A stretch of 64,000 nt of DNA from Lysobacter sp. 5GHs7-4 (GCF_021284765.1 NZ_CP089924.1:4358001-4422000); one strand, 5' to 3'. Positions 55,744 through 64,000 are shown, numbered from the stretch's first letter. The notes: a model not told the origin generated them from the letters alone. A program made the numbers and translations.

Positions 55744-55774
55744 CGCAGGGTCTGCGCAGAACGCAGACTCTGCG
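55744..55774 (+). terminator. Hairpin after the SPFH operon
   Basis: A 13-bp stem with one mismatch (CGCAGGGTCTGCG / CGCAGACTCTGCG, loop of five) begins 10 bp after the last stop of the operon. No T-tract follows. Confidence 0.5.
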
Positions 55775-55838
55775 GCACTTCCCTGTCGACTCCGACGCGG
55801 CGAGCCGCGCTGGAGGCAGCGCCTGTCGGCCTAAGTGC

Positions 55839-56060
55839 TCAGGCGATCAACCGTTCGATCCTGGCCTGCAGGCGCGGACCGATCAGCAGGATCGCCGGGA
55901 TCACGATCACATAGGCCACGCCCCAGGAACGCAGCCAGGCCAGGACGAAACCATCGGCCAGGCCGCGATTGAGGACGATCAGCACCAGCGAGATGATGCC
56001 GGTCGTCACTACGCCCATCGACAGGGCGAAGGCGATCTTGCGTTTCATTACGGTGTTCAT
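55839..56060 (-). CDS. DUF2798-like small membrane protein
   Basis: The 73-residue product has two transmembrane helices (IAFALSMGVVTTGIISLVLIVLN and WGVAYVIVIPAILLIGP) with a short basic end. The pattern K-R-x-x-F-x-x-x-M-G-x-x-x-x-x-x-S fits DUF2798. ATG at 56048 is a possible shorter start. It lies 3' of the SDR gene on the same strand, with 69 bp between. Confidence 0.8.
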   Translation of the reverse strand: MNTVMKRKIAFALSMGVVTTGIISLVLIVLNRGLADGFVLAWLRSWGVAYVIVIPAILLIGPRLQARIERLIA

Positions 56061-56129
56061 GACGGGATTCCAGGGCAGTGCGTGTGGGATGGGTCGCGGC
56101 CACGTGGCGATGCACGCCGCCGCGATGAG

Positions 56130-56933
56130 TCATTGCGCCGTCGCGGCGTAGCGCGCGGCGGGGACGGAACGGGACAGCTTCGGGCTCAGCGCCTTGCGCG
56201 CCTGGTCGAACGCGGTCCAGTCGCTCAGGTCGGCCAACGCCGGGATCGTCACGCTTTCGCCCTGCGCCAGCCCGGACAGCGCCGCATCGACCATCGCTTC
56301 CACCGGCATGACGATCTCCGCGGGCAGGTGCGCGATGGGCAACCCTGCGGCGTCCCAGAAATCCGTCGCCGTGGCGCCGGGCAGCACCGCCTGCACGCGC
56401 ACGCCCTTGTCGGCGAGCTCGTGTTGCAGCGACTGCGAGAACGCAAGCACGAAGGCCTTGCTGCCGCCGTACACGCCATTGAGCAGTTCCGGCGCCAGGG
56501 CCACGATCGAAGCGATGTTGACGATGGTGCCGTGGCCGCGGGCGACGAAGGCCGGTGCGGCGGCGTAGGCCAGTCGCGTCAGCACGCCCACGTTGAGCGC
56601 GATCATGCGGTCCATGTCGGCCGCATCGGACTGCAACAGCGGCGCCGTCGCGCCGAGACCGGCATTGTTGACCAGCATGGTGATGCTGGCATCGGTCTTG
56701 AGTACGGCCTCGACCGCGGTCAGGTCGGCCGGACGGGTGAGGTCGGCAGCGATCGTTTCCACCGACCGACCGGTGCGGTCGGTGAGCTCGCGCGCCAGGT
56801 CGCGCAAGCGGTCGGCGCGGCGCGCGACCAGGATCAGGTCGTAGCCGGCGCGGGCCAGACGATCGGCGTAGACGGCGCCGATGCCGGAGGAAGCGCCGGT
56901 GATCAGCGCGGTGCCTTGAGAGTAGGCGGTCAT
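56130..56933 (-). CDS. SDR family NAD(P)-dependent oxidoreductase
   Basis: From ATG at 56933 the product has 267 residues, typical of classical SDRs. The cofactor motif is TALITGASSGIGAVYADRL, with Arg residues after strand 2 (VARRADRLRD) favouring NADP. The NNAGLG motif follows, Ser in IVNIASIVA and the Tyr-x-x-x-Lys of YGGSK complete the active site. Substrate unknown. It is divergent from the GlxA-like regulator by 107 bp, so that regulator may control it. Confidence 0.93.
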   Translation of the reverse strand: MTAYSQGTALITGASSGIGAVYADRLARAGYDLILVARRADRLRDLARELTDRTGRSVETIAADLTRPADLTAVEAVLKTDASITMLVNNAGLGATAPLLQSDAADMDRMIALNVGVLTRLAYAAAPAFVARGHGTIVNIASIVALAPELLNGVYGGSKAFVLAFSQSLQHELADKGVRVQAVLPGATATDFWDAAGLPIAHLPAEIVMPVEAMVDAALSGLAQGESVTIPALADLSDWTAFDQARKALSPKLSRSVPAARYAATAQ

Positions 56934-57040
56934 TGCGGGCTCCAGATTCCGTTGAGTGACGGTGTGGAGCAACGTTAGGCCGCCTTGCTCATGGCGTAAA
57001 TGTCGTATATACCTCGTTTCAAGACATAGGAGACCCGGCC

Positions 57041-57985
57041 ATGCTCAGCATCGGTTTCGTCCTGTCGCCGGGCTTCCAGATCATGGGCCTGGCCGCAGCG
57101 TCGGCGTTCGAACTAGCCAACGTCAGCGCTGACGAGCGCCTTTACGACATCCGGTTCCTGTCCGAGCTGGGCGGCGCGATTCCCAACTCGTTCGACATAC
57201 CGATCCAGACGCGCGCCCTCGCGCGGCAGAAGCTGGACACCTTGATCGCGATCGGCGCGCTGCGGCCTATACCCACCAGCCCAGGCCTCATCAGGCAGCT
57301 GCGCAGAGTGTCCTCGGCCAGCCGCCGCACCGCTTCGGTCTGCACCGGTGCCTTCATCCTGGGTGAGGCGGGCCTACTGGACGGCCGGCGCGCCACCACG
57401 CATTGGCTGTATGCGCGCGAGTTGCAGAAGCAATTCGCGAAGGCACGCGTGGAGGACGACCGCATCTACATCATCGACGGCCCGATCTGGACCTCGGCCG
57501 GCATGAGCGCCGGCATCGACCTGGCACTGGGCATGATCGAAAAGGACTTTGGCGCCGACCTCGCGCGCGCCGTGGCGCAGAAACTGGTCGTCTACCACCG
57601 CCGCGCCGGCGGCCAGTCCCAACACTCGGCCCTGCTGGAACTCGACGCCAAGTCCGACCGCATCCAAGGTGCCCTGGCCTATGCGCGCCAGAACCTCGGC
57701 GCGCCCTTGTCGGTGGAGGAACTGGCCGCGGCCGCGCACCTGAGCCCGCGTCAGTTCAGCCGCGCCTTCCGCGCCGAAACCGGACAGTCGCCGGCCAAGG
57801 CGGTGGAACAGCTGCGCGTCGAAGCGGCCCGTGTGATGGTCGAGCAGAGCCGTCACAGCATCGACGAAATCGCGACGCAAACCGGCTTCGCCGACCCGGA
57901 GCGCATGCGCCGCGCGTTCCTGCGCACCTTCGGGCAGCCGCCGCAGTTCCTGCGGCGCAATGCGCGGCTTACGGCTGCCCCGTAG
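57041..57985 (+). CDS. GlxA-like (DJ-1/PfpI-AraC) transcriptional regulator
   Basis: The 314-residue product has an N-terminal DJ-1/PfpI-like domain (about 1-190), with the nucleophile-elbow stretch TASVCTGAFILGEAGLLDGRRATTHW that keeps the Cys. The C-terminal AraC domain has two helix-turn-helix units (LSVEELAAAAHLSPRQFSRAFRAETG and SIDEIATQTGFADPERMRRAF). Members regulate amine or stress genes. The divergent SDR gene is the most likely target. Confidence 0.93.
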   Translation: MLSIGFVLSPGFQIMGLAAASAFELANVSADERLYDIRFLSELGGAIPNSFDIPIQTRALARQKLDTLIAIGALRPIPTSPGLIRQLRRVSSASRRTASVCTGAFILGEAGLLDGRRATTHWLYARELQKQFAKARVEDDRIYIIDGPIWTSAGMSAGIDLALGMIEKDFGADLARAVAQKLVVYHRRAGGQSQHSALLELDAKSDRIQGALAYARQNLGAPLSVEELAAAAHLSPRQFSRAFRAETGQSPAKAVEQLRVEAARVMVEQSRHSIDEIATQTGFADPERMRRAFLRTFGQPPQFLRRNARLTAAP

Positions 57986-57988
57986 CGG

Positions 57989-58837
57989 TCAGGGCTTCAG
58001 GCCGCGAGCATGCTCAGCGACGCGCGCCGCCGCGCCATCGGCCGCGATCGTCTGCTCGATCCACCCGCGGTAATGCGCCACCCGCACCCCGTAATTGGTC
58101 TGCCCGTACTTGCCCGGCCAGGTTTCCATCGGGTTGCCCTGCACGCGCTTCCATGAGGTGATGCCCGCCACCTGCCATTCGTCGCCCACGGCGATCAGGA
58201 TCGGCCCGCCGCTGTCGCCATTGCCGGACGAGGCTTCCAGTGCAAGCGCGGCCGGCGGTGGGTCGAAGCTGTATCCGATCCATCGACCTTCGGCGCTGCT
58301 GATCTGGTTGTAGCCCTGGCGCAGGTCGGTTCGATTGGGACCGTGCGGGTGGTGCCCTTCGGATCCTTTGCCGGTGGCGCCCCGGCCCATGATCCGAACG
58401 ATCTTGCCCTGTTCCGATCCGCGGTAGATCCGTGCGGGCGCGATGTCGCGCACCGGCTCGGTGAGCTCGATCAGGGCGATATCGTCGGAGGCGGCCATGA
58501 ACTCCAGGAACGCCGCCCAGTCGCCCGACTTGATCGCCGCATCGATCATGTCCTGAGGCGGCTTCTTATAGCCGGGATGGACGACGACGCGATTCACGGT
58601 ATACGGCGTGCCGCCGACGACCACGACATCCACGGCTTTCTGCCAGCCCACGGCATGGGCGGCGGTCAGCACCCAACGCGGCGCGATGAGGACTCCATGA
58701 CCCTCGCCGGGCACGTCGACCAGCGCCGGGAACTCGGAGATCGCCATGCGATAGCGCCGATCGGGTACGTCGTCGCGTATGACGACGGCACCGGCGGTGA
58801 ACGAGGCCAGCAGCAGCGAAAGGACGGCACGACGCAT
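57989..58837 (-). CDS. Exported trypsin-like (S1) serine protease
   Basis: From ATG at 58837 the product has 282 residues with a signal peptide (RRAVLSLLLASFTAGAV). The triad is complete: His in VLTAAHAVG, Asp in DDIALIEL and Ser in GNGDSGGPI. VPGEGHGVLIAPRWV is the usual start of the fold. No C-terminal domain is attached. It converges on the GlxA-like gene with 3 bp between stops. Confidence 0.92.
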   Translation of the reverse strand: MRRAVLSLLLASFTAGAVVIRDDVPDRRYRMAISEFPALVDVPGEGHGVLIAPRWVLTAAHAVGWQKAVDVVVVGGTPYTVNRVVVHPGYKKPPQDMIDAAIKSGDWAAFLEFMAASDDIALIELTEPVRDIAPARIYRGSEQGKIVRIMGRGATGKGSEGHHPHGPNRTDLRQGYNQISSAEGRWIGYSFDPPPAALALEASSGNGDSGGPILIAVGDEWQVAGITSWKRVQGNPMETWPGKYGQTNYGVRVAHYRGWIEQTIAADGAAARVAEHARGLKP

Positions 58838-58862
58838 CGGAGGCCCCGGAAACGATCTGTCG

Positions 58863-58894
58863 AAAAAGGAATGGGGCCCCGGAGAGCCCCATTC
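58863..58894 (-). terminator. Intrinsic terminator of the ArsR-SRPBCC operon
   Basis: On the minus strand a perfect 9-bp stem (GAATGGGGC / GCCCCATTC, loop of eight) is followed by CTTTTT. It lies about 100 bp past the SRPBCC stop and just before the S1 protease start. This is the clearest canonical intrinsic terminator in the window. Confidence 0.8.
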
Positions 58895-58990
58895 GAGTAT
58901 CGGCAATTTTTGGACGCCAAACCAGCGACTCCAGCACGCAGACTTACGCCGGGTACACAGCCCCAGCCCTGCCGAGGCACACGAACCGCA

Positions 58991-59488
58991 TCAATCCGCG
59001 GCCAGTTCGACCAGCAGCTCGTCGAGCTGCGCGAACGTCTCGTGCATCGCGTCCTGCGCGCCGGTGCCCGCTTCGTCCAGCGCTTCCTTGGTCGGATAGC
59101 GTTCGGTCAGGACGAGGTAGGTCCTGCCGTCGCGTTCCTCGAACGTCGCGGTGGTGACGGATGCTGCGTCGCCGCTTTCCTCGTTGGTCCAGACGATGCG
59201 CTGGTTGGGCACCACGTCGAGGTACTTGCCGAAGAACGCCATCGTGTTCGCGGCATCCTCGCCGAATACCAGGCGGTAGGCGCCGCCGGTGCGCACGTCC
59301 AGCTCGCACGAGCGCAGGGTCATGCCCAGCGAGCGCGGCACCCACCACTTGGCGAACAATTCGGCCCTGGACCAGGCTTCGAACACCAGCCGCGCGGGCG
59401 CGTCGAAGCTGCGCGTGACGACGACTTCGCGGTCGGACGTCTTCTGCACCGTCGTGCGCGGGGATTCACTTTCCTTTCTTGCGACCAC
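58991..59488 (-). CDS. SRPBCC (AHSA1-like) domain protein
   Basis: GTG at 59488, behind AGGAGCAGGCCC, gives 165 residues; GTG at 59449 is the alternative. The domain shows VVTRSFDAPARLVFEAWSRAELFAKWW, FGEDAANTMAFFGKYLDVVPNQRIVWTNEE and a final helix with MHETFAQLDELLVEL, the START-like AHSA1 pattern. It overlaps the upstream ArsR gene by about 20 bp. ArsR-SRPBCC pairs are common; the ligand is unknown. Confidence 0.9.
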   Translation of the reverse strand: MVARKESESPRTTVQKTSDREVVVTRSFDAPARLVFEAWSRAELFAKWWVPRSLGMTLRSCELDVRTGGAYRLVFGEDAANTMAFFGKYLDVVPNQRIVWTNEESGDAASVTTATFEERDGRTYLVLTERYPTKEALDEAGTGAQDAMHETFAQLDELLVELAAD

Positions 59489-59828
59489 GGGCCTGCTCCT
59501 GTCGTTTGAGTTCGTCGATGACGCCGTCCAGCGCGGCGAAGCGCGCATCCCATACCTGGCGGTAACGCGTGAGCCACGCCATCTCCTCCTCGAGACGGCA
59601 GGGGCCGATGCGGCAGGTGCGCACGCGACCGAGTTTTTCGGTGGTCACCAGACCGGCCTGCTCCAGCACGCTGACGTGCTTCTTCATGCCCGTCAGGGTC
59701 ATGTCGAACTTCTGCGCCAGGTCGGTGATGGAGGCTTCCGAAGCCGTCAGCTGCTCCAGTACACCGCGGCGGGTGACGTCGGAAAGCGCGGCGAAGGTGG
59801 CGTCGAGGCGGGCTTGATAGTGAACCAT
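59466..59828 (-). CDS. ArsR family transcriptional regulator
   Basis: The 120-residue product is a winged-helix regulator: RLDATFAALSDVTRRGVLEQL, then TDLAQKFDMTLTGMKKHVSVLEQAGLV as the DNA-binding helices and RTCRIGPCRLEEEM in the wing. No metal-binding Cys set of classical ArsR is present, which fits the branch paired with AHSA1 proteins. ATG at 59828 lies in the middle of a perfect palindrome, suggesting autorepression. Confidence 0.92.
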   Translation of the reverse strand: MVHYQARLDATFAALSDVTRRGVLEQLTASEASITDLAQKFDMTLTGMKKHVSVLEQAGLVTTEKLGRVRTCRIGPCRLEEEMAWLTRYRQVWDARFAALDGVIDELKRQEQARGRKKGK

Positions 59829-59836
59829 ATGGTTCA
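59821..59836 (-). promoter_or_regulatory. ArsR operator palindrome over the start codon
   Basis: TGAACCATATGGTTCA is a perfect 16-bp palindrome whose ATG is the arsR-like start codon; with flanks it extends to about 24 bp with one mismatch. Operators of this size near the start are typical for ArsR autoregulation. Confidence 0.7.
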
Positions 59837-60040
59837 CTGTAGAAGACGCGCAGGCGATTTGCAAGCGGACGACAGCGGGGCGCAGGCGCGGCGTACTCCC
59901 GCCCCGGGACGGGCGGCCGCGTGGCCGGGCGGACGTTCGCAGCGGGTCGGCCGTCGGCCGCGCGCGCTTCGCCTCCGGACTGTCCTTCCGCGCACGGACC
60001 CGGTAAAAGAACCGGCACACGCACCCAAAGCCGGACACCC

Positions 60041-60697
60041 ATGATCGACCGCGAGCGGCTCCATCGCGACGGATACGTCCTGCTCCGCGGCGAAATCCCG
60101 GCGGACTGGCTGGACGATCTGCGCCGCGCCTTCGATGCCGGCGTGCGGCCGTCCGAACACTGGCCGGTGCCGCGCGGCCCGGGATGGCGCCATGCCTTGC
60201 TGGACCTGGACCCGACCGTGCAAGCCGTCTGTCGGCTGCCGCGCCTGCTGGCCGCGGTCGGCGCGCTGATCGGCGAACGCTACTTCCTGTCCCAGGTGGA
60301 GGGCCGCGAGCCCCTGCCAGGGGGCGGCCATCAGGGACTGCATCGCGATCTCTCCGCGCAGCGGCCGGGCGACACCGTCAATGCGCTCGCCTACTTCGAC
60401 GACTACGGCCCCGACAACGGCGCCACCCGCCTGGTACCCGGCAGCCATCGTCCGACGCCGCACGCCCTAGCGCTCAGTGCCGACGACGAATCCCGTAGCC
60501 TGCAATTGGCCGGCAGCGCCGGCGACATCCTCGTGTTCGACGCCGATCTCGTCCATGCGGGCAGCCTCAATCCAGGCAGTCTGCGCCGTCGCTCGGCGCT
60601 GATCGGCTACTTCGCGGAATCCAACTACGCATCGCACCTGAAAACCGTGGGCTTGCGCAGCATCCGCATGGACACCAGCGAAAGATTCGAGCCGTAG
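60041..60697 (+). CDS. PhyH-like Fe(II)/2-oxoglutarate-dependent dioxygenase
   Basis: The 218-residue product fits the phytanoyl-CoA dioxygenase family: RDGYVLLRGEIP at the start, HQGLHRDLSAQ with the HxD iron ligands, FDDYGPDNGATRLVPGSHR and VFDADLVHAGSLNPG with the distal His, then RRRSALIGYF with the Arg for 2-oxoglutarate. Substrate unknown. It is divergent from the ArsR gene. Confidence 0.9.
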   Translation: MIDRERLHRDGYVLLRGEIPADWLDDLRRAFDAGVRPSEHWPVPRGPGWRHALLDLDPTVQAVCRLPRLLAAVGALIGERYFLSQVEGREPLPGGGHQGLHRDLSAQRPGDTVNALAYFDDYGPDNGATRLVPGSHRPTPHALALSADDESRSLQLAGSAGDILVFDADLVHAGSLNPGSLRRRSALIGYFAESNYASHLKTVGLRSIRMDTSERFEP

Positions 60698-60734
60698 CGC
60701 GCGCCCGACCGGACCGCGCGCCGCTTGGAAGGCG

Positions 60735-61496
60735 CTACCTGCGTCCGGCTCGCGCGCGTTTGCCGCCCTTGCGCTGCGCCGTCGAGCGACTTTGCGCGAA
60801 GTCCGGGAAAGTCTCCGCCAGCGACGCCGTCTCCGGCAGGATGTAGAAAATTCCGCCGCGCTCGAACGTCGACTGGATGATGTGCTCGTAGAACTCGGGC
60901 GAGACGTTGATGCAACCGTGGGTGACGCGGTTGTCGTCGGGCGAAGGCGATGCCAGACGCTCGGGGCGCTTTTCGGCCGGCACGCCAGTAGCGGTGGGAT
61001 GGATGGAAACCGCAGATTCGTAGTCCACCCACAGCACGCGGCCCGCATCGATCGACGGGCCGAAACCGCCCACGAAGCGGCCGGCAGGCGTGGTGCGATC
61101 GCGGCCGGGAATCTCGCGCAGCGCCAGGCCGGCGATGCCGGGGGCGGTATGGTCGCCGGTCGCCGAACCGAATAGTCCGGGCGCGGCGCCGCGAAGCCGG
61201 CCATCGCCGCCGAACACCAGGATCTGCGCGGCGGCCTTGTCCATGATCGCGAACGGATAACCCTGGTTGTTCTTGCTGGCGACCACCCAGCCCGCGAACT
61301 CGATCACGGTATCGGACACTTCCTGGCCGGACGGAAGCTGATCGGCGGCGACGGCCGTTTGCGCGGCGGCTTCCTTGGCAGCGGCGTCCTTGGCGCTGGC
61401 CACGCCGACGCTCGCGAACGCCAGCGCGCACAACAACGCGCCATTGGCGAACCGGATCGCGGTGTGTTTGCACGTGCGGATAGGAAGACTCCTCAT
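60735..61496 (-). CDS. Exported L,D-transpeptidase (YkuD-like)
   Basis: The 253-residue product has a basic start and signal-like helix (GALLCALAFASVGVASA). The catalytic domain ends in the YkuD motif NRVTHGCINVSPEFYEHII with Cys as nucleophile and an upstream SIHPTATG His. The Ala-rich stretch 35-50 is a linker. Such enzymes make 3-3 cross-links or attach Lpp to peptidoglycan. An Lpp-like lipoprotein gene lies directly upstream on the same strand, but a terminator separates them. Confidence 0.9.
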   Translation of the reverse strand: MRSLPIRTCKHTAIRFANGALLCALAFASVGVASAKDAAAKEAAAQTAVAADQLPSGQEVSDTVIEFAGWVVASKNNQGYPFAIMDKAAAQILVFGGDGRLRGAAPGLFGSATGDHTAPGIAGLALREIPGRDRTTPAGRFVGGFGPSIDAGRVLWVDYESAVSIHPTATGVPAEKRPERLASPSPDDNRVTHGCINVSPEFYEHIIQSTFERGGIFYILPETASLAETFPDFAQSRSTAQRKGGKRARAGRR

Positions 61497-61509
61497 TGCG
61501 AAGATGGAT

Positions 61510-61549
61510 CAAGAAAAGAAACCGGTGGCCAACGAAGGCCACCGGTTTC
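61510..61549 (-). terminator. Intrinsic terminator after the Lpp-like gene
   Basis: A perfect 13-bp stem (GAAACCGGTGGCC and its complement, loop of six) is followed on the minus strand by TTTTCTT. It lies 30 bp past the Lpp-like stop and just before the L,D-transpeptidase start. Confidence 0.8.
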
Positions 61550-61578
61550 CGGGTTCAAACCGTTGCTTGCAAACGCGA

Positions 61579-61848
61579 TTAGCCGCGCGGCGAGCGACGC
61601 GGCGCCCGTTCGAGCTGCTGCACGCGGCCTTCGATCTGATCCAGTCGCTGGTTGGCCTGCTGCGCGGACTGGTTGGCCGATTCGGCGCTCTGCGCCGCGC
61701 CCTGCACCTTCGAGTCGAGTTGATCGAGGCGCGAGTTGATCCCTGCGAACTCTTCCTTGTAGGTAGCGCAAGCGCCAAGGCCCAAGGTAGCGACCAGCGC
61801 CACACCGATCATGCGCGCCGTCTTCAGATGTTGCTTGGTAGGAAGCAT
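61579..61848 (-). CDS. Lpp/OprI-like alanine-zipper lipoprotein
   Basis: The 89-residue product has a lipoprotein signal (IGVALVATLGLGACAT, lipobox LGAC) and a helical mature part with heptad pattern (INSRLDQLDSKVQGAAQSAESANQSAQQANQRLDQIEGRVQQLE), as in Lpp and OprI trimers. The C-terminus is RAPRRSPRG, without the terminal Lys that Lpp uses for covalent attachment. It is therefore probably a free lipoprotein. The start follows GGAGAGTGGA. Confidence 0.85.
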   Translation of the reverse strand: MLPTKQHLKTARMIGVALVATLGLGACATYKEEFAGINSRLDQLDSKVQGAAQSAESANQSAQQANQRLDQIEGRVQQLERAPRRSPRG

Positions 61849-62417
61849 TCCACTCTCCTTCGTCTGGGAGCTTGGAATATAGCGAGCTTTTCGCCAGAGC
61901 TATGACTCGCCTTCAGCTGAGGTTGGAGTACGTATATGGATCGTGAAGATGCGCGGGTCACTTGTGAAAACTGCGACGTTCATCCTTTCGTTTTCACAAA
62001 TTCGCTGCACTTGGTCGACGGTCGCAAAACATTTGCGGCCTACGATCCGCATTCAATGTGAACAGCAGACCTGAATAGCGAGCCATTTTTGTGCCGACCG
62101 ACGCGCGAAGACCGCATCGACGCGCCCCATTCATCAACGAGGCAATCCACACCGACAGGATCGATAACGTAGACCGGTGAAGCCCGACCCACACATCGGA
62201 CCTGTGACCAGGCCTCCGGCAGGATGACCTTCGCGGCAAGGCCAAGCGGCTTCGATTCTGTGGTTCCTATGACCGCGCTCGGCCAATGGCAGACGCTCAT
62301 TGGACAACACGACTATGAGGGCATTCGCAGGCACGCAGTGGCTATGCGTAATGCATTCTCCGGCAACCTTGGCTAATGCTAGGCTGCGCGTTTCCCTAGC
62401 CTCGCGGAAGCGACACG
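61849..62417. other. Intergenic stretch between the Lpp-like and DUF3011 genes
   Basis: The left end should hold the Lpp-like promoter. A 41-codon reading frame at 61936-62061 (plus) has a fair ribosome site (GGAG, 8 bp) and starts MDREDARVTCENCDVHPF, and an 86-codon frame at 62040-62300 (minus) looks moderately protein-like. Neither can be supported as a gene. Confidence 0.3.
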
Positions 62418-63185
62418 ATGAAATCCACCTGCCTCCTGACGGTCGCCGCACTTCTCGCACTGTCCGTGGCACCGCGAGCCAACGCGGCCATCCCGATGTT
62501 CAACGGCACGTGCCCTGGCGGCCTTGAAATCCATGCCGACGAAGGTGGCCCGGTTTATGCCGACGGACGCGAAACCCGGCTCAAGCGCGTCAATGACGAT
62601 TACTACGAAGCCAGCGATTCCGGCAGCGGCGTGACCCTGTCGATCAGCCGCTCGCCCGACGGCGGAGCGCAGGTGTCCTATACGGGCAAGAGCGGCGCCA
62701 ATGGCGTTTGCACGATAAGCGCGGCGCGCCCTGCCGCCATGGCGGCGCCGACCGCCGACACCGCGCCGCACGAAGTGACTTGCGAATCCCGCGACGGCCG
62801 TCAGACCGAATGCGACATGGACACGCACGGCGACGTACGCTTGGTTCGTCAGCTGAGCCGCACCGAATGCGTTCAGAACGAGACCTGGGGCCTTTACCAC
62901 CACTCCGTATGGGTGAAGGATGGTTGCCGCGCGGTATTCAGCAACGCCGACCGCGGGCATTCCTCCTATCGTCCGCCCGCAGCTGTCGGTATGGGCGAGG
63001 CCCGCGAGCTGTTGGGTGCCTGCAATGCGCGGGCAAAGGCAGATGGCGCATTGGTCACCCGCGTCCCGGTCAACGACCAGGTGACCGAGTTGATCGTCGA
63101 CTACCCCGATGGCCGCTTCTTGTGCATGGTGCGCAACGACGGCCTGGTGGAATCCTTGAGCCCGATACGGAAGCGCGGGAAGTAA
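62418..63185 (+). CDS. Exported DUF3011-containing protein
   Basis: The 255-residue product has a signal peptide (KSTCLLTVAALLALSVAPRANA). Around residues 115-175, EVTCESRDGRQTECDMDTHG followed by LVRQLSRTECVQNETWG and VWVKDGCRAVF is the DUF3011 pattern, with paired Cys and the S-x-x-x-C...W-G...WV-x-x-GCRA core. The N-terminal 95 residues and the C-terminal part are separate small beta domains. Probably periplasmic; function unknown. Confidence 0.85.
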   Translation: MKSTCLLTVAALLALSVAPRANAAIPMFNGTCPGGLEIHADEGGPVYADGRETRLKRVNDDYYEASDSGSGVTLSISRSPDGGAQVSYTGKSGANGVCTISAARPAAMAAPTADTAPHEVTCESRDGRQTECDMDTHGDVRLVRQLSRTECVQNETWGLYHHSVWVKDGCRAVFSNADRGHSSYRPPAAVGMGEARELLGACNARAKADGALVTRVPVNDQVTELIVDYPDGRFLCMVRNDGLVESLSPIRKRGK

Positions 63186-63195
63186 CGGACGCAGA

Positions 63196-63924
63196 ATGCA
63201 AAGCGTGACGCCGGATTTCCCTTACTACCAAGGCCGTCCGGCGCCGTTGAGCAACGCCGGCTGCCTGCTCGTACTGGCCGCCTGCGCTGCGGGTTTCGCG
63301 GCATTGTTGGCGCTGCCACGCTTCATTCCCGGCGTGGTCGGCGGCTGGATCGGCGCGATCTCGTTCGTCGCACTGCAACTCGCCGGACTGGCGCTGGCAG
63401 TCGGGCCGGCGTGGAAAGCGATCTTCCGGCGACCCACGCTGCGTGACGTCTGGATCGCGCTGGCTTGCGTGCCGCTGATGCTCATCGTCCCGGGCATCAT
63501 AGCCTTCTTCGTGGTGGGCAGCCCCAACCTGGCGACAAACCCGGGCATCCTCGCCATCGGCGCGATGTCGCCAGCGTATGCGGCGAATGCAATGGCCATG
63601 GCGTCGGTGCAACTGCTCGGCGAGGAGTTGGTGACTATCCTGCCGTTCCTGCTACTGCTGACGCTGCTGCATCGCGCCGGCGCGAAACCGCAGTTGGCGA
63701 TCGGCGTGTCATGGGTGGTCACCGCGCTCGCGTTCGGCGCGCTGCATTTGCCCACATACGGCTGGCACTTCGGGCAGGCGTTGCTGGTGATCGGTTCGGC
63801 GCGCTTGATCCTGACCGGGGTTTACATCCTGACGCGCAACGTCTGGGCGTCCACGATTACCCATGTCGTCAACGATCTGATGGGCATGGCGATTGCCGTG
63901 CTCGCCCATATGCGTTTGCACTGA
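63196..63924 (+). CDS. CPBP family intramembrane metalloprotease
   Basis: The 242-residue product has about six transmembrane helices. CPBP motifs are the EE pair in QLLGEELVTILPF, the His in AFGALHLPTYGW and the C-terminal STITHVVNDLMG. It lies 10 bp after the DUF3011 gene in the same direction, so the two may be one transcript. Members are Rce1-like glutamic proteases with roles in peptide maturation or self-immunity. Confidence 0.88.
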   Translation: MQSVTPDFPYYQGRPAPLSNAGCLLVLAACAAGFAALLALPRFIPGVVGGWIGAISFVALQLAGLALAVGPAWKAIFRRPTLRDVWIALACVPLMLIVPGIIAFFVVGSPNLATNPGILAIGAMSPAYAANAMAMASVQLLGEELVTILPFLLLLTLLHRAGAKPQLAIGVSWVVTALAFGALHLPTYGWHFGQALLVIGSARLILTGVYILTRNVWASTITHVVNDLMGMAIAVLAHMRLH

Positions 63925-64000
63925 ATCCGGAACGAGCGGCTAGCCCGCGCCGTGTCGGCGACCTGATCACGATGGATTGGCAGCGCGATCAGCCCTCATT

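Overview
The window is GC-rich, densely coded chromosomal DNA. It fits a Lysobacter-type member of the Xanthomonadaceae. The pointers are an alpha-lytic-type secreted protease, several other exported proteases, a putative Xanthomonadales T4SS effector with a lipoprotein partner, and an ECF sigma/Ser-Thr kinase pair of the kind known in Xanthomonas. The genus is an inference; there is no rRNA or tRNA to test it.

Layout. 1-3160 (minus) is an SOS mutagenesis cassette, lexA2-imuA-imuB-dnaE2, with a palindromic LexA2-type operator. dnaE2 runs off the left edge. 3349-9131 holds exported proteins of unknown role, a gamma-glutamylcyclotransferase-like protein, an S12 serine hydrolase and a VOC protein. 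An MFS transporter follows at 9153-10466. 10621-17384 is a respiratory block: cyoABCD (bo3 quinol oxidase), SURF1 and a RegB/RegA-like redox two-component system, linked by short overlaps. 17455-22225 is a candidate signalling unit: ECF sigma factor, TPR-bearing Ser/Thr kinase and a secreted alpha-lytic-type protease with a C-terminal lectin domain. The kinase and protease genes share a promoter-like motif pair with identical 15-bp spacing.

22280-36340 is accessory DNA, partly of lower GC. Its core is a Sec-exported RHS protein whose tip is a zincin-like metallopeptidase. A putative lipoprotein immunity gene follows, then a displaced orphan RHS tip carrying an M15-type peptidase domain, then its own putative periplasmic immunity gene. 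The two tips sit behind near-identical core repeats of about 630 bp, so recombination could swap them. A 50-bp REP-like palindrome truncates the orphan, and a transposase remnant lies nearby. A strictly phased 21-bp repeat array (15 units without an indel) and a low-GC divergent gene pair (PIN-like protein and an unknown) complete the island.

36338-52377 holds a subtilisin with a VWD-like domain and a putative T4SS effector amidase with an overlapping lipoprotein gene. It also holds a DinB protein, a cupin, an Arr rifamycin ADP-ribosyltransferase, VOC and lipocalin-like proteins, a LysR regulator, a LytS/LytTR-type two-component system, an S33 hydrolase and exported unknowns. A decayed SRAP (YedK-like) fragment lies at 52559-52783. 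52985-55733 is a three-gene operon (SPFH-SHOCT protein, zinc-ribbon membrane protein, small membrane protein). 55839-63924 holds an SDR, a GlxA-like regulator, a trypsin-like protease, an ArsR-SRPBCC pair with an operator palindrome over the start codon, a PhyH-like oxygenase, an L,D-transpeptidase next to an Lpp-like lipoprotein, a DUF3011 protein and a CPBP membrane protease. Themes are envelope- and peptidoglycan-directed enzymes, exported proteolysis, and probable interbacterial toxin-immunity pairs.
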